Part shown: one piece after another, positions 27,143 through 34,882 of the stretch
Position numbering within the stretch: position 1 is the first letter of the stretch
How the letters are laid out: each line of letters starts with the position of its first letter
Assembly: GCA_943358175.1 (NCBI GenBank)
Contig: CALRGV010000001.1
Coordinates: 1 to 64,000, forward strand
Reading direction: 5' to 3'
Length of the DNA stretch: 64,000 nucleotides
Source: Candidatus Peribacteria bacterium
GTDB lineage: Bacteria; Patescibacteriota; Gracilibacteria; UBA1369; LOWO2-01-FULL-3
The notes under the pieces: generated by a model
Told to the model about the DNA's origin: nothing
The model's database searches: none
Seen by the model: the letters and a program-made list of their open reading frames with translations, nothing else
Position numbers and translations under genes: made by a program

Positions 27143-27460
27143 GGATTACTCCGGATTGTGGTGGAATAAATGCACTTGCTAGGCTCCCGCGAATTGTATT
27201 GTGGGAGTCTTGATGTGTTTGCGTAATTGTTTTTTAACTTAGGGATTTTCACTAAATATGGTGTGGGTGGGGGGGTGGTGTGTCTATGGGTTGAAGATGG
27301 TTTTTTGGGTTTTTTGGATCTTGTGAAGGGTGTGGAAACTGTTAGTATAGGAGTCCAAATATTTCAAATATGGGCTGAAAAATTTGGAGTCCGACTAGGG
27401 CGTCGGGCCGGTCTACCGTAATGGTAGGCAAAAGGGTTTATTATCTTATTTTCATTTCCT
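27143..27460. other. 318-bp region between rseP and dnaA
   Basis: Contains a CTCCCGC/GTGGGAG hairpin (27185-27209, probably the rseP 3' end), a G-rich stretch (27260-27285), a possible promoter (TTGTGA 27321, TATAGG 27346, 19-bp spacer) and three successive hairpins forming a dnaA leader. I found no DnaA-box match (TTATNCACA) on either strand and no iteron-type repeats. Confidence 0.55.
27355..27427 (+). promoter_or_regulatory. Three-hairpin leader of dnaA
   Basis: Stems CCAAAT/ATTTGG (27355-27387), CCGAC/GTCGG (27391-27406) and CTACC/GGTAG (27413-27427) follow in a row, ending 33 bp before the ATG. Nearly every other gene here has a short unstructured leader, so this may be a regulatory 5' UTR. 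Confidence 0.45.
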
Positions 27461-28897
27461 ATGACAAACAAAGAACTGTGGGTTTCTATGCTGCGTCGTT
27501 TACAGCCAACGATCAAAAAGGCGCATTTCATTACCTGGCTGCAAAACACCAATGTCGTTTCCATTGAAAATGGAGTTATGACTGTTGGAATTCCCACTAC
27601 CTTTGCTTTTAATTGGATTGTTCAACATTACTCACTGAAAATTTTACAGGCGGCTCAGGAATTGAATGCGGAAATTTTAAAGGTTGAATTCAAGGTTGAA
27701 TTAACTTACGGACAGGAAGGTGGAAATGGCGTCAATGTACAGACTCTTTTTGCTCCGGAAATGGATAAAAAAGTTCGCAAAATTCGTAATTTGAATGAGG
27801 TTGCTATGGTGAAAGGTCTTTCTTCAGGCAAAATTGTCAGTCAGATGATGAATCATAAATATTCTTTGGATAATTTTGTTGTTGGACATGATAATAGACT
27901 GCCTCATGCTGCTTGTTGCGCGGTGGCAAATATGCCGGGCGGAATTTATAATCCTCTTTATATATATGGAGGCGTAGGCTTGGGTAAAACTCATCTTGTT
28001 CAGGCTGTTGGTAATGAGATTTTAAGAAATTTTCCAGATAAAGTTGTGAAATATGTGACTGCTGAAAAATTTGTAACGGAAGTTGTGGAGGCCATTGGCA
28101 AGAGAAATACTCAAGCTTTTAAGGATTTATACAGGAAGGTGGATTGTTTTTTGGTGGATGATGTGCAGTTTTTTGCGAGAAAAGATTCTTCACAACAAGA
28201 GTTTTTCCACACTTTCAATGATCTTTATAATGGCAATAAACAGATTGTAATTACAAGTGATAGGGCTCCTTCGGAATTGGACGGAATGGATGAGAGGATT
28301 AGAAGTCGTTTTGGAATGGGTATGGTGGTGGAGCTTTTATTGCCGGATTTTGAAACCAGAATGGCGATTTTGCATCAGAAATGTAGAGAGAATCAGATCA
28401 TGCTTGATCCTGAGGTTTTAAATTTTGTAGCTACGAATGTGCAGAGTAGTGTGCGTGAACTTGAAGGTGTTTTACGTCAGATTATGGCTGAGTGTCAGCT
28501 TTTTAATCGTGTTACTACTATTCGTTCAGTTGCGGAGATTATTAAGCGTTTGAATAAGGCTCAGAAAATTATCGGTTATGATATTGAAGCGAGACAGGGT
28601 CGTGCTACCGTGAAGAATTCCATTGATGTGCTAAATATTGTGGCGGAATATTATAAAGTAAGTGCCGATGAGTTGATGGGTAAGGATAGACACAAGGGTT
28701 TAATGCTTCCACGTCATGTTTGTATGTATTTGATCAAAAATGAATTGGGCGAATCGTATGAGAAAATTGGTGATGGTTTTGGTGGCAGGAATCACACTAC
28801 GGTGATGCATGCTTGCGGTCAGACTGCGAAGAAATTGAGAACGGATTTGCGTTTGGTGCGCGACGTGAATGCAATTAAACGCGAAATGGGATTGTAA
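27461..28897 (+). CDS. dnaA: Replication initiator DnaA
   Basis: A 478-residue AAA+ initiator that binds DnaA boxes and opens the origin. Domain I is at residues 1-85 (ELWVSMLRRLQPTIKKAHFITWL), with a linker to about 130. The AAA+ core has Walker A GGVGLGKTHL (near residue 170), Walker B FLVDDVQFF and sensor ITSDRAPSEL. The C-terminal domain IV carries the DnaA-box signature GGRNHTTVMHA (about residues 440-450). Length is normal. dnaN and gyrase genes, common neighbours, are absent, and no DnaA boxes were seen in the upstream gap. Structured repeat copy 5 starts at the stop codon and ends in a T tract. Confidence 0.98.
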   Translation: MTNKELWVSMLRRLQPTIKKAHFITWLQNTNVVSIENGVMTVGIPTTFAFNWIVQHYSLKILQAAQELNAEILKVEFKVELTYGQEGGNGVNVQTLFAPEMDKKVRKIRNLNEVAMVKGLSSGKIVSQMMNHKYSLDNFVVGHDNRLPHAACCAVANMPGGIYNPLYIYGGVGLGKTHLVQAVGNEILRNFPDKVVKYVTAEKFVTEVVEAIGKRNTQAFKDLYRKVDCFLVDDVQFFARKDSSQQEFFHTFNDLYNGNKQIVITSDRAPSELDGMDERIRSRFGMGMVVELLLPDFETRMAILHQKCRENQIMLDPEVLNFVATNVQSSVRELEGVLRQIMAECQLFNRVTTIRSVAEIIKRLNKAQKIIGYDIEARQGRATVKNSIDVLNIVAEYYKVSADELMGKDRHKGLMLPRHVCMYLIKNELGESYEKIGDGFGGRNHTTVMHACGQTAKKLRTDLRLVRDVNAIKREMGL

Positions 28898-29016
28898 AGC
28901 TGTTTGAAGGCATTATCTACTTCGTTGAAAGAAAAATTTTGATCCTCGTGGACTGATAGTCCATTGCGGTCAAAATTTTTCTTTCGCCTCGTATCTAATG
29001 CTTTCAAACAGCTTTA
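28895..29016 (+). repeat. Structured 3' element, copy 5
   Basis: Outer stem TAAAGCTGTTTGAA (28895-28908, including the dnaA stop codon) pairs with its complement ending at 29016; six more T follow at once, as in an intrinsic terminator. The middle stem changes on both sides (GAAAG/CTTTC where other copies have GTCAG/CTGAC), a clear compensatory change. Apical stem GGAC/GTCC. Confidence 0.92.
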
Positions 29017-29091
29017 TTTTTTTGTAAAATTCTGATGACATTTTGCTTGGCGTGCTTTAGAATAAAATTAATTTATTATTAATAAATTTTC

Positions 29092-30426
29092 GTGTATCAA
29101 AGGCCACGTTATCATCAGCCACGTCGTCAGGTAGGTAGGACTAATTACGTCATGCCTTTTTTGATAATTATTTGTGTTGGAATTATTGGCGTGCTTCTTT
29201 TTAATTTGTGGCGTGCATTTTTTCCTTCTTCTCAACCGAAGGCAGCCTATTTACATATGGTTGAGGGAAGTGCTCAGATGAAAGCCTGGGGAACCGAGTC
29301 GTTTTTTAATTTGAATGCTGATTCCGTAATTATGCAGGGTGATCGCATTAGGTCTTCTTCCAATGCCAAATTTATTGTGGAATTTTTTGATGGGACCTTG
29401 ATGAGAACCGGTGGTAATGCGGATATTAGTTTTGATGTTATTAATGGTAACAGTGATGTTCCAGATATAAATTTACATCTTTATGCTGGTGATGTTTGGT
29501 TCAACATGATGAATGGCACTTCAGGATATGCCAATGTGGAGGTTAAGATGAATAATGTGATAGCAAAGTCCAATCATGCAAGCATTTTTGAGTTGGAGAA
29601 TCAGGGAGATCAGATTGCAAGAGTCGTGGCTGTTTCTCAAAATGATGGTTTGTCTGTGGATATATTGGATGAAGATGGTAGTAAAACTGTGGAATCTGAA
29701 AGTATTGGGGTGGGACAGGAAATTAATTTCAAGAGTGAAGTGTTAAAGACTTATTGGGCTTATCAAAGTCCTACGGTTTTGGCTGCTATTTCTGATGATT
29801 TCAAGCGAAGTGATTGGTATTTGTGGAATATTAAAGAAGATGATACTCCGACGGTTTTTGAAAAGACTATTGGTCCTGGTGGAATGAGTTTGGTAAAAGT
29901 GGCCCCTGAAGTTATTCAGCCGGATCCGGCTACTTTAGTACCTGATGAAGGCACAACTGTTTTGCCGGACGGGACTGTTGTTCCTGCAACTACCGTTGTG
30001 TCTGCGACGCCTGAGGTGCCTGTGACACCTCCTATTCCTGCTGATTCGACGGCTGTTTCCAAACCGGAAATTACTTCTATTGCCGGCGGCGTCAAGCTTG
30101 ATGAGAAAGGTGTTTATAATGTTACCAGCAGGGTGACTACTTTGAGTGGTAATATAAAAAATGCTGATAAAGTAGTGGTGAATGGTTATACTTTGACTAA
30201 GTTTAAAGCCGGATCAACCAGTTGGAGTTATTTTGCCAATGCTGATTTTGGCTTGATGAAGGCCGGTGACAATACTTATGAAATTTATGGATTGGATGCT
30301 CAGGGTAAAAAAGGTGAGAGTGTAATTATCAAAGTTTTCTATACCCCTCAGTCAATTACGCCGGTACCAAGTGGACCTGCGCCCGCTCCCGATTCAGCTC
30401 CCGCCATCGTTCCGGTTCAGGGTTGA
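29092..30426 (+). CDS. Membrane-anchored FecR-like domain protein
   Basis: A 444-residue protein. A short basic N-terminus (residues 1-20) and one transmembrane helix (about 21-43, MPFLIIICVGIIGVLLFNLW) place the rest outside. Residues 55-220 form a FecR-like beta domain: EGSAQMK, GDRIRSSSNAKFIVEFFDGTLMRTGGNADISF, LYAGDVWFNM, and GVGQEINF. A Pro/Thr/Val-rich linker (about 280-330) and a C-terminal Ig-like segment follow. In many bacteria FecR proteins are anti-sigma regulators; in CPR-like genomes isolated FecR domains are more likely structural. The start is GTG at 29092; an ATG at 29152 would remove the basic segment. It lies between dnaA and the minus-strand mltG, with 7 bp to the latter. 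Confidence 0.75.
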   Translation: MYQRPRYHQPRRQVGRTNYVMPFLIIICVGIIGVLLFNLWRAFFPSSQPKAAYLHMVEGSAQMKAWGTESFFNLNADSVIMQGDRIRSSSNAKFIVEFFDGTLMRTGGNADISFDVINGNSDVPDINLHLYAGDVWFNMMNGTSGYANVEVKMNNVIAKSNHASIFELENQGDQIARVVAVSQNDGLSVDILDEDGSKTVESESIGVGQEINFKSEVLKTYWAYQSPTVLAAISDDFKRSDWYLWNIKEDDTPTVFEKTIGPGGMSLVKVAPEVIQPDPATLVPDEGTTVLPDGTVVPATTVVSATPEVPVTPPIPADSTAVSKPEITSIAGGVKLDEKGVYNVTSRVTTLSGNIKNADKVVVNGYTLTKFKAGSTSWSYFANADFGLMKAGDNTYEIYGLDAQGKKGESVIIKVFYTPQSITPVPSGPAPAPDSAPAIVPVQG

Positions 30427-30433
30427 TGGACAG

Positions 30434-31471
30434 TTATTTTAAATACTTTGCCTTGTTGAGGTTGTGTTCCTCATTTGTTTTGCCATAAATTACTTTGCCG
30501 GTATCGAGTGTCGTGAGATAGAACCAGTAGTCGCTTGAAGTTGGATACATGGCTGCTTCGATGCTGTCTATGCTTGGGTTACAGATTGGTCCTGGTGGGA
30601 GGCCTTTGTTTTTTCGGGTATTATATGGAGAGTTTAGTGCCAAATCTTTGCTGTCGATGGTGCGGTCTGTGGTGATATAAAGTAGGGTTGCATCGGCTCC
30701 AAGCGCCCAATCGCTTTCAAATCTTTTCCACATAATTCCGGATACTGTTTTGCGATCTTTGCTGCTTTTCACTTCATTTTCGATAATAGAAGCCATAGTG
30801 ATAATTTGGCTGATAGTATGCCGCTTAATTTTTTCCTGTAGTTTTGAGAATTTTTTTTCAAAATTATTTAACATTAGTTGAATAAGGTCGCTGGATTCAA
30901 ATTCATCCGGATTGATAAAATAAGTGTCCGGGTAGAGATATCCTTCAAGTGGAAGATCTAGTTTTGAGAGAGTTGCTTTGTCTAGAAATGTATAAGCTTC
31001 CCAGTTATTAAAGTTTTTTACTTCCTGAATGAAATTTCCAGGTTTGATTAATTCCATTTCTACGAGTTTTGCATCTATATCTTTAATTGTAAGACCTTCT
31101 TGTACCGTTAGGATAAATTGAGCTTTGGAAGCGTTGCTCAGTGCTTCGAGTATACTTGGTCCATTCATTGATTTCGTCAGGATAAAGCGTCCGGCGATGA
31201 TGTTTTCTCCAAGATGATTTAGTTTTGCGTGTAAATATAAGGAAAAAGGACTTTTGATCAGGCCTTTTTGCTCTAAATTATTAGTGATTTCTTTGACGCT
31301 TTGACCTTTTTTTACTTGAAACGAAATGGAATTGTTGTCGCTTGGATCTACAGGGCTGTATATGAAAGTGCGATACTTTATATATCCTATCAGTAAGACA
31401 AAAACTATGATTACCGGAATTGCCAGGAATCTATAAAATCGTTTGTTTTTATTATAACTATAAAAAGCCAT
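30434..31471 (-). CDS. mltG: Endolytic murein transglycosylase MltG
   Basis: A 345-residue YceG-family lytic transglycosylase that cuts nascent glycan strands and sets peptidoglycan chain length. One N-terminal membrane helix (about 12-30), then a LysM-like region (ISFQVKKGQSVKEITNNLEQKGLI), then the catalytic domain with ASIIENEVKSSKDRKTVSGIMWKRF, where the first Glu of ENE is the probable acid catalyst. The LPPGPICNPSIDSIEAAMYP motif and YWFYLTT follow. Length matches E. coli MltG (340). It lies 11 bp downstream of ybaB in a minus-strand pair, and shows the cell makes peptidoglycan. Confidence 0.93.
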   Translation of the reverse strand: MAFYSYNKNKRFYRFLAIPVIIVFVLLIGYIKYRTFIYSPVDPSDNNSISFQVKKGQSVKEITNNLEQKGLIKSPFSLYLHAKLNHLGENIIAGRFILTKSMNGPSILEALSNASKAQFILTVQEGLTIKDIDAKLVEMELIKPGNFIQEVKNFNNWEAYTFLDKATLSKLDLPLEGYLYPDTYFINPDEFESSDLIQLMLNNFEKKFSKLQEKIKRHTISQIITMASIIENEVKSSKDRKTVSGIMWKRFESDWALGADATLLYITTDRTIDSKDLALNSPYNTRKNKGLPPGPICNPSIDSIEAAMYPTSSDYWFYLTTLDTGKVIYGKTNEEHNLNKAKYLK

Positions 31472-31482
31472 AAATAGGTTTC

Positions 31483-31773
31483 TTAGGTCAATCCAGGCAT
31501 ATTCATATCTCCCATGATGTCTTTCATCAGATCTGCGCCAATTTGTTGAGATTTTTTAATTGCTTTGTTCATACAATTTACCAGATTGCTTTCCAGCTTC
31601 TTTTTGTCCTGGAGACATTCATCCGTCATATGTACTTCTATAACTTCCTGTTCACCATTGATTATTACTGAGACTCCTTCGTTTTCGGCTTCAATATGAG
31701 TGTTTTTTAGTTTTTCCTTAATTTCACGAGCTTGTTTCTGAAATTTGTAGAGATTTTTTGCTTTATCAAACAT
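31483..31773 (-). CDS. ybaB: YbaB/EbfC nucleoid-associated protein
   Basis: A 96-residue small DNA-binding protein of the YbaB/EbfC family. Residues 1-35 form a helix (AKNLYKFQKQAREIKEKL) and the middle a beta hairpin (VSVIINGEQEVIEVHMTDECL). The last third is a helix with the conserved LVNCMNKAIKKSQQIGADLMKDIMG pattern of the family. It acts as a dimer that binds and bends DNA. In most bacteria ybaB lies with dnaX and recR; here it precedes mltG, and dnaX/recR are absent. Confidence 0.88.
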   Translation of the reverse strand: MFDKAKNLYKFQKQAREIKEKLKNTHIEAENEGVSVIINGEQEVIEVHMTDECLQDKKKLESNLVNCMNKAIKKSQQIGADLMKDIMGDMNMPGLT

Positions 31774-31833
31774 ATTATTTTTTTTAATTTACTGGGCGAT
31801 TTTAGCAGGTTGAAAACCGGATGGCAAATTTCT

Positions 31834-31874
31834 ATTGCGCAGCTATAGCCTTTCGGCTAGACTGTGCGGGCAAT
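31834..31874 (+). promoter_or_regulatory. Structured leader of rplY
   Basis: A stem-loop 22 bp before the ATG: ATT/AAT closing pairs, GCGCAG/CTGTGC, then an inner AGCC-TTTC-GGCT tetraloop hairpin separated by small internal loops. bL25 binds 5S rRNA, so a leader that mimics the binding site would be a plausible feedback device; this is inference. Confidence 0.45.
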
Positions 31875-31895
31875 TTAATCTTGAATCATACATAT

Positions 31896-32558
31896 ATGGA
31901 CATACAGACTATTGAGGTACAAACTAGAAATGCTGGAATAAAAAGTAAAGATTTACGTCTTCAAAATTTACTACCTGCAGAGTTTTATGGTAAGGGTGTG
32001 AAGAATGTTTCTTTACAGCTTGCTTATGGTGTTTTTCGTCGTCTTTTCAAGACTGCGGGTAAAAATACCGTTATAGAGTTGAATGTGGATGGTAAAGCTA
32101 AACACAATGTATTGGTTCACGATATACAACGCGATCCTATTTCCGATAAACTTATTCACGTGGATTTTATTAATGTGAGAATGGATCAGGTTATTCATGC
32201 TAAAATTCCTTTGAAGTTTGTAGGTCTTGCTCCGGCTGTAAAGGAGTTTGGTGGTATTTTGACTTATAATTTGGATGAAATTGGCGTGAAGTGTTTGCCA
32301 AAAGATCTTATTCATTCTATTGAGGTTAGCGTTGATTCTATCGTGGATTTACATAGCTATGTGCGCGTAAAAGATTTAATCGTACCGGAAGGTATCACGG
32401 TTGTGAATCCACCGGACGAGGTGGTTGTAACTGCTGTATTGCCTAAGGAGGAAGTTGTGGATGCACCGGTTGTTGCCGCTGCTGATGTTCCTGCTACTGC
32501 GGTTGCTGTGCCGGCTGCTGATGCTGCCGCTCCGACCCCTGATACAAAGAAAAAGTAA
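31896..32558 (+). CDS. rplY: Ribosomal protein bL25 (CTC type)
   Basis: A 220-residue long-form bL25/CTC protein. Residues 1-95 hold the 5S rRNA-binding domain (IEVQTRNAGIKSKDLR, LPAEFYGKGVKNVSLQLAYGVF, HNVLVHDIQRDPISDKLIHVDFINV). About 96-185 form the TL5/CTC beta domain (KIPLKFVGLAPAVKEFGGILTYNLDEIGVKCLPKDLI). The tail is low-complexity Ala/Val/Pro/Thr and ends in lysines. The ATG at 31896 is chosen because the protein begins there with the family's normal N-terminus; the in-frame start at 31821 lies in the structured leader. Two copies of the structured repeat follow in tandem. Confidence 0.92.
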   Translation: MDIQTIEVQTRNAGIKSKDLRLQNLLPAEFYGKGVKNVSLQLAYGVFRRLFKTAGKNTVIELNVDGKAKHNVLVHDIQRDPISDKLIHVDFINVRMDQVIHAKIPLKFVGLAPAVKEFGGILTYNLDEIGVKCLPKDLIHSIEVSVDSIVDLHSYVRVKDLIVPEGITVVNPPDEVVVTAVLPKEEVVDAPVVAAADVPATAVAVPAADAAAPTPDTKKK

Positions 32559-32562
32559 AAGC

Positions 32563-32684
32563 GAGAGTGTTTAATTAATGCCATCTACTTCGTTGTCAGT
32601 AAAATTTTGATCCTCATTTACTTTCAGTAAACTCCGGTCAATTTTTTTCTGACGCCTCGTATCTAGCATCAATTAAACACTCTC
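32563..32684 (+). repeat. Structured 3' element, copy 6
   Basis: Outer stem GAGAGTGTTTAATT (32563-32576) pairs with its complement ending 32684. Conserved segments are complete, and the apical stem TTTAC/GTAAA is unique to this copy. It starts 4 bp after the rplY stop codon. Confidence 0.92.
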
Positions 32685-32700
32685 TTTGTTTAGTTCATAT

Positions 32701-32786
32701 CGTCTGCTTCGTTGTCGAAAAATTTTGATCCCTGCCTACTGACAGGCAGTCCATTACGGTCAAAATTCTATTTTCGCCTCGCATCT
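32701..32786 (+). repeat. Structured 3' element, copy 7 (degenerate, tandem to copy 6)
   Basis: Begins 16 bp after copy 6 in the same orientation. CTGCTTCGTTGTC, GATCC, ACGGTC and CGCCTCGCA correspond to the conserved segments with a few changes. The apical stem CTGCCT/AGGCAG is intact, the middle stem is partly mismatched and the outer stem is lost. Confidence 0.82.
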
Positions 32787-32808
32787 TATTCATTGGTATC
32801 TGATATTA

Positions 32809-32838
32809 TTGTGTTTTTTTAGTCTATTGTTGTATAAT
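32809..32838 (+). promoter_or_regulatory. Promoter of the lipoprotein gene
   Basis: TTGTGT (32809-32814), 18-bp spacer, TATAAT (32833-32838), 30 bp before the ATG at 32869. It separates this gene from the rplY transcript and rules out an in-frame start at 32809. Confidence 0.55.
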
Positions 32839-32868
32839 CCTTGTTGGATTAACCTTATTCCAAATTTT

Positions 32869-33342
32869 ATGAAAAAACTTTTATATTTTCTGACGGTTGC
32901 GTTTATTGCTGTTGGTTTGACTGCTTGTTTTGGTTCAAGGGGTGTGGCTAAGTTTTCTATCGGATTGAATGATAAGAGTAGTGCTACTGTTTTGACTCTG
33001 ACTCCAGATTATTCAAAGCGTACTTTTTCTGTTGATTATAAGAAAGATTACGTGGATACAAAACAGAAAAGTGTAGCTTTTACAGGGCAAATGGGTGGGG
33101 AATATTTTGATCGTTTTGAAGAGATGGCTAAAGTAGTTAAAAAATATACTAAGCCAGTTTCCAAGGAAGAAAAGCTTCCTGCTGCTGTTGTTAATTCTAT
33201 GTTGAAAGCGGTGGTGGAAGGTACTGATAAAAAGACTTCAACGATGGAAGTGTCTGTAGATGCTGATTCAAAAGATGTGCAGGATATTAAGTCTTTTTAT
33301 GATGATATTGTTAAGTTGCTGACTGTATCGGCACCGGTTTAA
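32869..33342 (+). CDS. Small lipoprotein, unrecognised
   Basis: A 157-residue protein with a lipoprotein signal peptide: MKKLLYFLTVAFIAVGLTAC, with Cys20 in the lipobox LTAC. The mature part shows beta strands (KFSIGLNDKSSATVLTLTPDYSKRTFSVDYKK) followed by helices (FDRFEEMAKVVKKYTKP, AAVVNSMLKAVVEG, VQDIKSFYDDIVKLL). I do not recognise the family. It should be tethered to the outer face of the membrane. The start at 32869 begins the signal peptide and follows a promoter. The next gene, a polytopic membrane protein, is 26 bp downstream and probably co-transcribed. Confidence 0.7.
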   Translation: MKKLLYFLTVAFIAVGLTACFGSRGVAKFSIGLNDKSSATVLTLTPDYSKRTFSVDYKKDYVDTKQKSVAFTGQMGGEYFDRFEEMAKVVKKYTKPVSKEEKLPAAVVNSMLKAVVEGTDKKTSTMEVSVDADSKDVQDIKSFYDDIVKLLTVSAPV

Positions 33343-33368
33343 TTATTTTTTTAATTTAAAATTTATTT

Positions 33369-33944
33369 ATGATTGATGAAATCAAGGATGGTATAAAAAT
33401 TTTAAAATTTGATAAGCCAATGATGGCGGCAGTGGCAAATCGTCCAAGTGCTAAAAAATGGGGTTTTATAATTTTGGCGGTGCCACCGATTTTAAATTTG
33501 CTCTTATCTTCCATGCTTTTTCCTTCCGGTTTCAGTTCGCTTTTTACACGTTTTGCTTTTTGGCCGATGATTATTCCATCAATCGCGATGGTTGGTGCTA
33601 TTTTTGCTATGAGTTACGCCGGGGAGAGAATGTTTGATAGCAAGCACGGTCATTGGTCGTTCTTTAAAGTTTTGGCTTATTCTTCAGTGTTTTTATGGTT
33701 GAGTGCCGCGCCGTTTATTTTGGCTTTGACCGGATTAATTCATCCTTCCGGATTGTTTGATTTGATTTGGTTGGTTGGTATAGTTTGGATGTTTGCGGTG
33801 GCATATCATTTGTTTTTGGACTGGGGAAAACTTTCACAGCAAAATGCAGTTATCACGGTGATAATTGGCGTGGTTTGTTACGCGGTATTCCAATTTATTC
33901 TCGGAAGAATTCTAATTGGGGATTACTACAGAATGTTTTATTAG
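33369..33944 (+). CDS. Polytopic membrane protein, Yip1-like
   Basis: A 191-residue protein with five hydrophobic helices (about 28-50, 62-85, 100-120, 128-148, 160-182) after a cytosolic N-terminus containing DGIKILKFDKPMMAAVANRPS. The layout and an N-terminal amphipathic segment resemble bacterial Yip1/YIF1-like domain proteins, but no decisive motif is visible, so the family call is tentative. It probably forms a two-gene unit with the upstream lipoprotein. Its last 33 bases overlap the 3' end of the convergent hydrolase gene. Confidence 0.55.
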   Translation: MIDEIKDGIKILKFDKPMMAAVANRPSAKKWGFIILAVPPILNLLLSSMLFPSGFSSLFTRFAFWPMIIPSIAMVGAIFAMSYAGERMFDSKHGHWSFFKVLAYSSVFLWLSAAPFILALTGLIHPSGLFDLIWLVGIVWMFAVAYHLFLDWGKLSQQNAVITVIIGVVCYAVFQFILGRILIGDYYRMFY

Positions 33945-34763
33945 GTCTACCGTAAGCTTAAAAAATGGGGTTGAAGGATCGCGGATGCTTTTTTGATGTC
34001 CGCAGTGTGGAGTGACGAACATCGTGGAACCCTCTACGAAGCTATGGTCCGGAGAGGTGAATCCGTCGCCGCCTTCTTGACTGACGATGTGGATTTTAGC
34101 CCTGTTCGCCGAACTTAATCTTTGCCAATAGTTTACAGCATCGCTTCTTTGGCAAAGATCTTCGATAGCGCCAATTCCTAATTGTTGGACAATTGAGGTT
34201 ATTTCCGGCCTGAGGCCATGAGAGGTTGGGGAGAGAAGAAATACATTTGAGATTAGATGATCCTGTTGCCAGTCTTGAAGTAATTGCATGGCGCATAAGG
34301 TGACTAGGCCCCCTCTGCTGTGGGCACAAATATTTACTCTGATTCCGTCCAGTGTAATATTTTCGGCTAAAACTTTTGCATCATTTAAAACTCTTTCGGT
34401 TAATTTTCTTTTTTCAAAATGTGGATGGGTGGTGACGTTATCACCGAGGTGATAAGCGAGTTTATCGAGGTGTTTTGGCGAGGCGGCATAACCTGGTATC
34501 AGGATTATTTTTCCGTTTTGTTTTTCGTCCGGCGGTTTTTCAGCTAGAACCATTTCCAAGATTTCAAATCTTGAATTCATATGGGGGAGGGTATCTCCGA
34601 GTCTTCGTCGTAGGTAACTACTAAGGAGCTCCGGTAGAGCAATAGCATCTTCAATCATTCCCTTTGAGAGGCCTAATAAATTTGCTCCCATGCCATTGAT
34701 TTGTCCTCTGTTTCGGACTATTCGAGAACCGTGAGCGTAGGCTATACTTTCCAAAATTGGCAA
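33912..34763 (-). CDS. Alpha/beta hydrolase (lipase-like)
   Basis: A 283-residue protein with an alpha/beta hydrolase core. IILIPGYAASPKHLDKLAYHL gives the first strand and oxyanion loop. ICAHSRGGLVTLCAMQLL carries the nucleophile Ser in an A-x-S-x-G variant of the usual G-x-S-x-G. FLLSPTSHG follows, and the acid and base are probably the Asp of DGFTSPDHSF and the His of HCGHQKS. There is no signal peptide. The N-terminal 85 residues are family-specific. Related proteins are esterases or lipases of unknown substrate. The 3' end overlaps the convergent membrane-protein gene by 33 bp. Sequence immediately upstream is open, so the start is approximate. Confidence 0.75.
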   Translation of the reverse strand: MPILESIAYAHGSRIVRNRGQINGMGANLLGLSKGMIEDAIALPELLSSYLRRRLGDTLPHMNSRFEILEMVLAEKPPDEKQNGKIILIPGYAASPKHLDKLAYHLGDNVTTHPHFEKRKLTERVLNDAKVLAENITLDGIRVNICAHSRGGLVTLCAMQLLQDWQQDHLISNVFLLSPTSHGLRPEITSIVQQLGIGAIEDLCQRSDAVNYWQRLSSANRAKIHIVSQEGGDGFTSPDHSFVEGSTMFVTPHCGHQKSIRDPSTPFFKLTVDLIKHSVVIPN

Positions 34764-34882
34764 ATTATCAATTGCGTCATTTGCAGCCTCAGGATATGAA
34801 AAATCGAGTATTTTTCTGTCTAGCAGGGTGTATTTGATTAAATTTCCTTTTATTTTATACTTTTACAGTTTTTTTTACAAAT

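Noticed and set aside
27143..27460. Replication origin next to dnaA
   Set aside because: No DnaA boxes, iterons or clear AT-rich unwinding element seen; dnaN is not adjacent.
33912..33944. Frameshift or misannotation at the 33-bp overlap of convergent genes
   Set aside because: Both reading frames stay coherent to their stops; short tail-to-tail overlaps are common in compact genomes.
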